From an uncultured Bacilli bacterium (GTDB lineage: Bacteria; Bacillota_I; Bacilli_A; RF39; UBA660): DNA of 19,499 nucleotides. Below are positions 14,151-19,499 of the stretch, in pieces (the first letter of the stretch is position 1; each line of letters starts with the position of its first letter). Under the pieces are notes generated by a model. It saw nothing but the letters and a program-made list of their open reading frames with translations. It made no database searches and was not told the origin of the DNA. A program made the position numbers and the translations under genes. The stretch covers positions 1 to 19,499 of the forward strand of contig CANQMB010000010.1 of NCBI GenBank assembly GCA_947624845.1, read 5' to 3'.

Positions 14151-15866
14151 ATGCCAAGTGACGTAATAAATGATATTCGAAATAAAGTAGATATTATAGA
14201 CATTATTGGCGAGAGAATTCCTTTAATATCTAGAGGTAAAAATTTTTTTGGTGTATGTCCTTTTCATGATGACTCCAATCCTTCTTTATGTGTTTCAAGA
14301 GAAAAACAAATATATACTTGTTTTTCTTGTCATGCAACAGGAAATGTCTATACCTTTTTACAAAACTATGAACACTGGGATTTTAAACAAGCTTTAAAAT
14401 ATTTGGGAGACCGAGTAGGAATCGATGTCGGTATTAAAAGTGTCCAAAGAAAAAATCCGAAATTTGATAGAATATATCAAGCTTATCATATTGCGTTGAA
14501 ATATTATCAAAACAATTTGGCTTCTTCTTATGGAAAAGAGGCCAAAAAATATTTAGCTCAAAGAAAATTAGATGATTCTGTAATTAAAGAATTCGAGATT
14601 GGATTATCTTTAGAAAATGATGATTTAACAAAGCTTTTAATCAAAAAAGGCTATTCACTTCTTGAATTAAATCAAATGGGTTTATCTAGTGATTCTAGAG
14701 ATATATATAAAGATCGAATTATGTTTCCTCTATATGATTTAAATGGAAAACCTATTGCCTTTTCTGGAAGAATTTATCAAGATAACAATCAAAATAAATA
14801 TTTAAATACGAAAGAAACAGAGCTTTTTAAAAAAGGAAATTTATTATATCATTATCATATTGCCAAAGAAGAAGCGAGAGGGAAAAAATTTGTGCTTGTA
14901 ATGGAAGGATTCATGGATGTAATTCGAGCTAGTACGATTGGAATTCGAAATACCATCGCACTTATGGGAACCGCCTTGACAAAAGAACAAATAAAATTAA
15001 TTCGTAGACTTTCTCCTAATATTATTTTATGTTTAGATGGAGATGATCCTGGACAAGAAGCTACCTTAAAAGCAGGAGAACTATTCTTAAAAGAAGGTTG
15101 TGAAGTCAAAGTCGTCGTTCTTCCCAAAGAGGAAGATCCAGATACTTTTATTTTAAGAGAAGGAAAACAAAAATTTGAAGATTTAATAGAGAATGCACTA
15201 TATTTTAGTAATTATAAAATTCAAAGATATAAAACAACAAAGAAGGGGCAAAGTGATAAAGAAAAAGCAAAATACATCAATCAAATTTTAAAAGAAACCT
15301 CTGCTCTAACTGATGAAATTCGAATAGAAATTATCTTAAAAAATCTTGCAAAAGAGTTCGATATAGGTTATAATACACTGGAAATGCGTTTTCGACAGAT
15401 GAAAGAAGAAAAGAAAAAACCAGAATTTATAATTCCACCAAGAAAAAAAATCCCTATAAATAAGTATACGAAAGCAGTTCATGCACTTATTTATTTCTTA
15501 TTAACTCAAGATTTTGCAGTACAGGAGACAAGGATGAAACATTTGGTTTTTCCTGAAGAAAAGTATAGAATGACTTTCAATGAGATATTCTATTATTATG
15601 ATCAATATGGAAAATTGAACATTGCAGATTTTTATACTTATATCGAAGATAAAGAAGAAATTCGGAAAGTCATTGATGATGTATTACAGGAGGAATATGA
15701 AAACGTTGTAACCCAAGATGTTTTGCAAGATTTGTATAAAGTGATTCAAGAAAATGTTAAGAACCTAGAAATGAATCGGTTAAAAGATAAAATAAAAGAA
15801 GAAATGGATCCAATAGAACAAGCGAAAATTGCAGAACAAATTAGAAAGTTACGAATAGGAGATTAG
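14151..15866 (+). CDS. dnaG: DNA primase
   Basis: This 571-residue primase makes RNA primers for replication with the DnaB-type helicase. The N-terminal CHC2 zinc domain has C36, H39, C57 and C60 (CPFHDD...CFSCHATGN). The TOPRIM catalytic core shows MEGFMD (E252, D256), LDGDDPG (D296, D298) and the DPD of EEDPDTF (329-331). The C-terminal part (about 430-571) is alpha-helical, as expected for the helicase-binding domain, although it diverges from the Bacillus form as I recall it. The ATG has AAGGAGGG 5 bases upstream. It lies between the HD/P-loop gene and rpoD (3-base gap), in the classic primase-sigma arrangement. It is slightly shorter than the common 600 residues. Confidence 0.97.
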   Translation: MPSDVINDIRNKVDIIDIIGERIPLISRGKNFFGVCPFHDDSNPSLCVSREKQIYTCFSCHATGNVYTFLQNYEHWDFKQALKYLGDRVGIDVGIKSVQRKNPKFDRIYQAYHIALKYYQNNLASSYGKEAKKYLAQRKLDDSVIKEFEIGLSLENDDLTKLLIKKGYSLLELNQMGLSSDSRDIYKDRIMFPLYDLNGKPIAFSGRIYQDNNQNKYLNTKETELFKKGNLLYHYHIAKEEARGKKFVLVMEGFMDVIRASTIGIRNTIALMGTALTKEQIKLIRRLSPNIILCLDGDDPGQEATLKAGELFLKEGCEVKVVVLPKEEDPDTFILREGKQKFEDLIENALYFSNYKIQRYKTTKKGQSDKEKAKYINQILKETSALTDEIRIEIILKNLAKEFDIGYNTLEMRFRQMKEEKKKPEFIIPPRKKIPINKYTKAVHALIYFLLTQDFAVQETRMKHLVFPEEKYRMTFNEIFYYYDQYGKLNIADFYTYIEDKEEIRKVIDDVLQEEYENVVTQDVLQDLYKVIQENVKNLEMNRLKDKIKEEMDPIEQAKIAEQIRKLRIGD

Positions 15867-15869
15867 AAT

Positions 15870-16961
15870 ATGGTTGGAGAAATTAAAACATTAGAAGAAA
15901 GAAAAGAAAAATTACTAGCGTTAGGAACAAAACAAGGATTTATTACTTATGAACAATTAGCAGAAGAGTTGAAAGGGTTAGACATTGATAGTGATGCGTT
16001 AGATGAACTTTATAATTCATTGATGGATGCCAATATTGATATTGTTTCCGAAGATGGAAGCGATGATGCAAGTGGTGAAGAGATCACTGCAGATGTCAAA
16101 GCAGAAGATTTGACACTATCTAAAGATATTAAGATTAATGATCCAGTACGGATGTACTTAAAAGAAATTGGACGTATTAACTTATTAACTTCCGATGAAG
16201 AATTTGAATATGCCAAACGAGCAGAAGAAGGAGACGAAGAGGCAAAGAAAATGCTTGCTGAATCGAATCTTCGTCTTGTCGTTTCGATTGCTAAACGTTA
16301 TGTAGGTCGTGGTATGTTATTTCTTGATTTAATTCAAGAAGGAAATATTGGATTAATGAAAGCCGTAGATAAATTTGATCCTACGAAAGGATATAAATTT
16401 TCAACCTATGCCACTTGGTGGATTCGACAGGCAATTACTAGAGCTATTGCTGATCAGGCCAGAACGATTCGTGTTCCTGTTCATATGGTAGAGACAATCA
16501 ATAAATTAGCTAGAATTCAAAGACAACTTACACAAGAATTGAATAGAGAACCAACCGATGAAGAAATTGCGGAGAAACTAGGGGTTACAGTAGAGAAAGT
16601 AAGAGAAGTTTATAAAATTAGTCAAGATCCCGTTTCATTAGAAACACCAATTGGTGAAGAAGATGATTCTCATTTAGGTGATTTTATTCCAGATGAAAGA
16701 TTGATGGGACCAGAAGAATACGCTACTGTAGAGATGTTAAAGGAAGAATTATCTAGTGTTTTACTTACTTTGACAGATCGTGAAGAAAAAGTTCTTCGTC
16801 TTCGCTTTGGATTAGATGATGGACAATGTCGTACATTAGAAGAAGTTGGTCAAATTTTTGGAGTTACAAGGGAAAGAATTCGTCAAATTGAAGCCAAAGC
16901 TCTTCGAAAATTACGCCATCCATCTCGTTCACGAAAATTAAAGGATTTCTTAACAGATTAA
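15870..16961 (+). CDS. rpoD: Housekeeping RNA polymerase sigma factor (SigA/RpoD)
   Basis: This 363-residue primary sigma factor is close to the 371 of Bacillus SigA. Region 1.1 (1-60) is followed by an acidic linker. Region 1.2 is at 90-125 (DPVRMYLKEIGRINLLTSDE). Region 2 is at 133-205, with NLRLVVSIAKRY, the aromatic STYATWWIRQAITRA (178-192) that melts the -10, and RTIRVPVHM. Region 3 is at 210-275, with the 3.2 finger DFIPD. Region 4 is at 295-355, with the helix-turn-helix TLEEVGQIFGVTRERIRQIE that reads the -35. All signatures are intact. It reads the TTGACA/TATAAT promoters used throughout the window and is the target of 6S RNA. The ribosome binding site GGAGATT overlaps the end of dnaG. 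Its stop overlaps the start of trmK by one base (TAATG). Confidence 0.98.
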   Translation: MVGEIKTLEERKEKLLALGTKQGFITYEQLAEELKGLDIDSDALDELYNSLMDANIDIVSEDGSDDASGEEITADVKAEDLTLSKDIKINDPVRMYLKEIGRINLLTSDEEFEYAKRAEEGDEEAKKMLAESNLRLVVSIAKRYVGRGMLFLDLIQEGNIGLMKAVDKFDPTKGYKFSTYATWWIRQAITRAIADQARTIRVPVHMVETINKLARIQRQLTQELNREPTDEEIAEKLGVTVEKVREVYKISQDPVSLETPIGEEDDSHLGDFIPDERLMGPEEYATVEMLKEELSSVLLTLTDREEKVLRLRFGLDDGQCRTLEEVGQIFGVTRERIRQIEAKALRKLRHPSRSRKLKDFLTD

Positions 16962-17629
16962 TGAAAATAAATAATCGATTAAAACAAATTGCTGATCTTG
17001 TAGATACCAATAGTCAGGTGATGGATATTGGCTGTGATCATGCTTTATTAGATATCTATTTAGTTCAAGAAAAAAATATTAAATTCTGTTTAGCTACGGA
17101 TATTGCAGAAGGTCCATTGCAAAATGCCAAAAAAAATATTGAATTTTATCAACTAGAAAATAAGATAGAGACAAAACTTGGAAATGGATTGGATGTATAT
17201 AATAAAAATATAGATACAGTCGTTATTTCTGGTTTAGGCGGTAAAACAATGCAAGGTATTTTTGCTAAAAATACAAAAGCTTTATCTAATATTCATACAA
17301 TTATTTTGTCACCGAATAATTATCAAAAAGAAATTAAAGAATTTCTTGTTCATAAAGGGTATTCGATTACTTTTGAAAGTTTCATAAAAGAACACAATGT
17401 AATTTATCAAATTATAAAATTTCAAAAAGGAAAGAAAAAATATCATAAAAAAGAATTTTTCTTTGGTCCGATTCTTTTACAGAAAAAGGGAATTTTGTTT
17501 AAAGAATTTTATCAAAAAGAATTAAAGTCTAGACAAATTCTTTTAACGTTATTACCTAAAAATTTTTATTGGAAAAGATTTAAGATCAAAAAAGAGATGA
17601 AATGGATTCAAGCTGAATTAGAAAAATAA
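16961..17629 (+). CDS. trmK: tRNA (adenine(22)-N1)-methyltransferase TrmK
   Basis: A 222-residue class I methyltransferase. VMDIGCDHALLDIYL (20-34) is the SAM-binding loop in the form specific to TrmK, with D22 and H27. TDIAEGPLQNA (46-56) is motif II, GLGGKTM (91-97) is motif III, and ILSPNNYQKEIKEFL (115-129) contains the SPNN equivalent of the family's catalytic QPN. The C-terminal coiled region (about 155-222) is lysine-rich and probably binds tRNA. It methylates A22 in the D loop. The start codon shares a base with the stop of rpoD, and no separate ribosome binding site is obvious, so translation is probably coupled. The rpoD-trmK order is known in Bacillus and Staphylococcus. It is the last gene of the operon and ends at a strong terminator. 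Confidence 0.93.
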   Translation: MKINNRLKQIADLVDTNSQVMDIGCDHALLDIYLVQEKNIKFCLATDIAEGPLQNAKKNIEFYQLENKIETKLGNGLDVYNKNIDTVVISGLGGKTMQGIFAKNTKALSNIHTIILSPNNYQKEIKEFLVHKGYSITFESFIKEHNVIYQIIKFQKGKKKYHKKEFFFGPILLQKKGILFKEFYQKELKSRQILLTLLPKNFYWKRFKIKKEMKWIQAELEK

Positions 17630-17657
17630 AAAGGAGAAGAGTGATTTTCTCCTTTTT
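17628..17657 (+). terminator. Terminator of the dnaG-rpoD-trmK operon
   Basis: AAAAAGGAGAA (17628-17638) pairs with TTCTCCTTTTT (17647-17657) over an 8-base loop. The stem's left arm starts inside the trmK stop codon. Confidence 0.93.
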
Positions 17658-17662
17658 ATGTA

Positions 17663-17691
17663 TTGTCAAAATTAAAATTTTTTGTTATAAT
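17663..17691 (+). promoter_or_regulatory. Promoter of tRNA-Arg
   Basis: TTGTCA (17663-17668), 17 bases, perfect TATAAT (17686-17691), 20 bases before the mature tRNA. Confidence 0.85.
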
Positions 17692-17711
17692 CATAAACGT
17701 AATTAAGAAAT

Positions 17712-17788
17712 GCGCTCGTAGCTCAGTTGGATAGAGTGTTTGGCTACGAACCAAAAGGTCAGGGGTTCGAATCCCTTCGAGCGCACCA
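17712..17788 (+). tRNA. tRNA-Arg (anticodon ACG)
   Basis: A 77-base cloverleaf with encoded CCA (17786-17788). The acceptor stem is GCGCTCG/CGAGCGC, the D arm AGCTCAGTTGGATAGAGT, and the anticodon stem TTTGG/CCAAA around loop CTACGAA, giving ACG. The T arm is AGGGGTTCGAATCCCTT. The A34 would be deaminated to inosine by TadA to read CGU, CGC and CGA. The accessory genes start right after it, as is common where elements insert at tRNA 3' ends. Confidence 0.97.
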
Positions 17789-17798
17789 GATAGATACC

Positions 17799-17838
17799 AA
17801 ACTCGAACTTATCAAATAATTTAAAAAGTTCGAGTTTT
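17799..17838 (+). terminator. Terminator after tRNA-Arg
   Basis: AAACTCGAACTT (17799-17810) pairs with AAGTTCGAGTTT (17826-17837), 12 bp, with a 15-base AT-rich loop. Only a short T run follows (TTTT through 17838). Confidence 0.8.
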
Positions 17839-17887
17839 AATATTCATTAATTTATGATAAAATGTTTTTAGTAATTAAGGGGGAAAT

Positions 17888-18760
17888 ATGAAAAAAGAGT
17901 TAATTAAAACAGAAATAAATGTTAATAATAATAAAATAGGTATTTTAAGAATTGGTGATACCGAATATATATCATTAACTGATTTAGCAAAGTATTCTAA
18001 TCCTGAAAATCCTGCTAATGTTATAATACATTGGATGAGCAATAAAGGAACGTTTGATTATATAGGATTATGGGAACAATTAAATAATGAAAATTTTAAT
18101 TTCACGGAATTCCGTGAAATTAAAAATAATGAAGTTGGATATTCATCATTTACTTTAAGCCCCAAAAGATGGATTGATAGGACAAATGCGATAGGAATAT
18201 ATTCTAAAGGTGGAAAATACAGCATAGGAACATATGCTCATCCTGATATAGCATTTGAATTTGCAAGTTGGTTAAGCCCTGCTTTTAAATTATATTTGAT
18301 TAAAGAATTTGAAAGATTAAAAAAGAATGAAGCATATCAAGAAAAAATTGAATGGCATGCAAATAGAGTTTTAGCTAAAACAAATTATTTAGTACATACA
18401 GATGCTATAAAAAATTATATTGTACCATTATTAACTGAACAACAAAAGCAATATGTATATTCAGAAGAGGCTGATGTATTAAATGTTGCATTGTTTGGTA
18501 TGACAGCAAAAGAATGGAGAGAAAAAAATCCAGAGTTAGCTAAAGAAGGAAATATTAGAGATTACACCGATTTAGTACATTTGGTTATATTAAACAATTT
18601 AGAAAACTCTAATGCTGAATTTATTAAATTAGGATTATCACAAAAAGAAAGATTAATAAGACTTAATGATTCTGCTAGAAATCAAATGGAAATCTTAAAA
18701 AATAATAATGGAATAAAGGAATTAGAAAATATTGATAAATACTTAATTGAAACTAAATGA
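17888..18760 (+). CDS. KilA-N domain protein (phage-type DNA-binding)
   Basis: A 290-residue protein with an N-terminal KilA-N domain (about 20-150). The run IGDTEYISLTDLAKY, the tract with HWMSNKGTFDYIGLWEQLNN, and FTLSPKRWIDRTNAIGI, then AHPDIAFEFASWLSPAFKLYL followed by IKEFERLKKNE, match the family closely. The C-terminal half (about 155-290) is helical and of unknown role, with NVALFGMTAKEWREKNPELA and a repeated hydrophobic pattern that may mediate oligomerisation. The family is common in phages, and as stand-alone copies in gut bacteria. Its members are presumed to bind DNA. GGGGGAAAT precedes the ATG. Unlike the core genes, ATA makes up 10 of the first 15 isoleucine codons and AGA dominates arginine, which suggests acquisition. 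A perfect 32-bp palindrome lies inside it at 18094-18125. It sits 50 bases after the tRNA-Arg terminator. It ends in TGA. Confidence 0.9.
   Translation: MKKELIKTEINVNNNKIGILRIGDTEYISLTDLAKYSNPENPANVIIHWMSNKGTFDYIGLWEQLNNENFNFTEFREIKNNEVGYSSFTLSPKRWIDRTNAIGIYSKGGKYSIGTYAHPDIAFEFASWLSPAFKLYLIKEFERLKKNEAYQEKIEWHANRVLAKTNYLVHTDAIKNYIVPLLTEQQKQYVYSEEADVLNVALFGMTAKEWREKNPELAKEGNIRDYTDLVHLVILNNLENSNAEFIKLGLSQKERLIRLNDSARNQMEILKNNNGIKELENIDKYLIETK
18094..18125. repeat. Perfect 32-bp palindrome inside the KilA-N gene
   Basis: Sixteen bases on each side of the centre (18109/18110) are exact complements with no loop. The core is TTCACGGAATTCCGTGAA, flanked by TTTTAAT-type arms. It encodes the residues NFTEFREIK, in the middle of the KilA-N domain. 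In a family alignment this position is normally variable or different (from memory, N(P)NF..EF...). Confidence 0.95.
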
Positions 18761-18839
18761 ATATTTGTCAATTTAGAAAACACACTTGCATATTGACGAA
18801 CCAACATGAGTTTTATTTTTTCATAAGGAGATGATTTTT

Positions 18840-19331
18840 ATGAACCCTATAATTAGAAAAAGAAAAGTAGAAGATTCAACTGAATTAGCACATTCTATTG
18901 CACTTGTATGGAATACAACATATAAAGGAATTGTTGATGATGATTTTTTAAAGGGATTATTAGATCATCAAAAAGAAAATGCTGAAAGATTAAAAAATAA
19001 TATAACTGATCAACCGAATTATTACGTTTTAACTTTACAAGACAAAATAATTGGTTGGATTTATTATACTTTAGATAGTGATAAATATGAAAATGCCGCA
19101 GAAATACATTCTTTATATATTTTAAAAGAATATCAGGGAAATGGTTATGGCAAAATGTTATATGATTATGCTATTAAAAATGTTATGAAAAAAGGAATAA
19201 AAAAATTAATAATTGGCTGTTTAGATGGTAATCCTTCTAATAATTTTTATAAGCATCTTGGTGGGAAATATATAGGTAATCATTTATTTAGAGAAAAATA
19301 TATAGAAAATATATATTTATTTGAATTATAA
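18840..19331 (+). CDS. GNAT family N-acetyltransferase
   Basis: A 163-residue acetyltransferase that would move an acetyl group from acetyl-CoA to an amine. Beta strand 1 is IIRKRKVEDSTELAHS near the N terminus. The acetyl-CoA loop is IHSLYILKEYQGNGYGKML (about 88-106), with the Q-x-x-G-x-G signature QGNGYG. Motif B near CLDGNPSNNFYKHLG (about 127-141) completes the fold. The early segment WNTTYKGIVDDDFLKGLL resembles members annotated as aminoglycoside or ribosomal-protein acetyltransferases, but the substrate cannot be read from sequence. The frame opens at an ATG (18831), but AAGGAG (18825-18830) places the likely start at 18840. Like the KilA-N gene, it uses many ATA codons. A strong terminator follows 46 bases after the stop. 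There is no clear promoter in the 79-base gap after the KilA-N gene, so the two may be co-transcribed. Confidence 0.9.
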   Translation: MNPIIRKRKVEDSTELAHSIALVWNTTYKGIVDDDFLKGLLDHQKENAERLKNNITDQPNYYVLTLQDKIIGWIYYTLDSDKYENAAEIHSLYILKEYQGNGYGKMLYDYAIKNVMKKGIKKLIIGCLDGNPSNNFYKHLGGKYIGNHLFREKYIENIYLFEL

Positions 19332-19376
19332 AGTTGTCGTACTTCTTCCTTTAGGGCACCAGCGACAAATCTGTTT

Positions 19377-19424
19377 GAACTTTTTTGAACTTCTATATAG
19401 AGAATTTGCAAAAAGTTCTTTTTT
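19377..19424 (+). terminator. Terminator after the acetyltransferase gene
   Basis: GAACTTTTT (19377-19385) pairs with AAAAAGTTC (19410-19418), 9 bp with a 24-base loop, then TTTTTTA. A second GAACTT inside the loop could form a shorter alternative stem. Confidence 0.75.
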
Positions 19425-19434
19425 ATGTTATTAT
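19406..19434 (+). promoter_or_regulatory. Promoter at the right edge
   Basis: TTGCAA (19406-19411), 17 bases, TATTAT (19429-19434). Transcription would start at about 19441. The -35 overlaps the terminator stem. No gene start follows within the remaining 60 bases. Confidence 0.65.
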
Positions 19435-19440
19435 GAATAT

Positions 19441-19499
19441 GTCAAGGAAACTTGCATAAAATAAAAAAAGAGGAACATTTGAGTCGCAAGTGAATGTCG
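19441..19499 (+). other. Untranslated leader cut by the right edge
   Basis: This stretch follows a good promoter and contains no start codon with a ribosome binding site that opens a long frame. It can fold in two competing ways: ACTTGC (19450-19455) with GCAAGT (19486-19491), or ACATT with AATGT near the end. It may be the 5' part of a structured RNA leader, a small RNA or simply a 5' untranslated region. I cannot match it to a named riboswitch or T-box. Confidence 0.35.

Noticed and set aside
18758..18760. Mycoplasma-type code with TGA read as tryptophan
   Set aside because: TGA ends the KilA-N gene where the family protein is expected to end, and tryptophan is always TGG in the core proteins.
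18761..18839. Promoter between the KilA-N and acetyltransferase genes
   Set aside because: Several TTG-containing -35-like words exist (TTGTCA, TTGCAT, TTGACG), but none has a -10 at the right distance.
19352..19366. Possible attachment repeat: GCACCAG near the right end also occurs at the 3' end of tRNA-Arg (17783-17789)
   Set aside because: Only 7 bases are shared and the flanks differ. That length is expected by chance, and no integrase is visible.

Overview
The window is AT-rich bacterial chromosome from a low-GC Bacillota. A Bacilli-related lineage, possibly an uncultured gut or Mollicutes-like one, fits best. The support is AT-rich codons, strong GGAGG-type ribosome binding sites, sigma-A promoters (TTGACA/TATAAT), a Bacillus-type lexA and the gene pairs polA-mutM, yqeG-yqeH and dnaG-rpoD-trmK. 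Tryptophan is TGG and at least one gene ends in TGA, so this is the standard bacterial code and not the mycoplasma code. Genus and species cannot be named from what I see.

Layout. 1-460: a leftward unit with tRNA-Ile2(CAT), tRNA-Leu(TAG), a large hairpin region and the start of an unknown gene running off the left edge. 560-1252: an orphan type IV pilin-like gene with its own promoter and terminator. 1270-2909: endonuclease IV (nfo) facing an alpha/beta hydrolase. 2968-3182: a structured non-coding RNA that I call 6S RNA. 3206-4760: an unknown protein overlapping a TcdA-type E1-like enzyme, closed by a bidirectional terminator. 4761-5647: lexA and, divergent from it, an unannotated 46-residue membrane peptide, with two LexA-like boxes between them. 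5696-9132: polA-mutM. 9190-10653: a membrane-anchored polysaccharide deacetylase with Ig-like repeats. 10698-12207: yqeG-yqeH. 12196-12723: a small multi-pass membrane protein on the opposite strand. 12798-17657: a tight four-gene operon of an HD alarmone-hydrolase-like/P-loop fusion, dnaG, rpoD and trmK. 17663-17838: tRNA-Arg(ACG) with promoter and terminator. 17888-19424: accessory genes (KilA-N protein, GNAT acetyltransferase). 19406-19499: a clear promoter and an untranslated leader running off the right edge.

How it works together. The left and middle parts are rich in DNA repair: AP endonuclease, SOS repressor, gap-filling polymerase and oxidised-purine glycosylase. The right-hand core operon couples replication priming, the housekeeping sigma factor and tRNA modification. 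Its first gene looks like a small alarmone hydrolase fused to a P-loop NTPase, a plausible nutrient-signal input into the primase/sigma operon. 6S RNA, which binds sigma-70-type RNA polymerase, adds a second growth-phase control. The stretch after tRNA-Arg has different codon use (many ATA and AGA codons) and looks acquired.

The most unusual items are the HD/P-loop fusion, the LexA-flanked 46-residue membrane peptide, and a perfect 32-bp palindrome inside the KilA-N gene.
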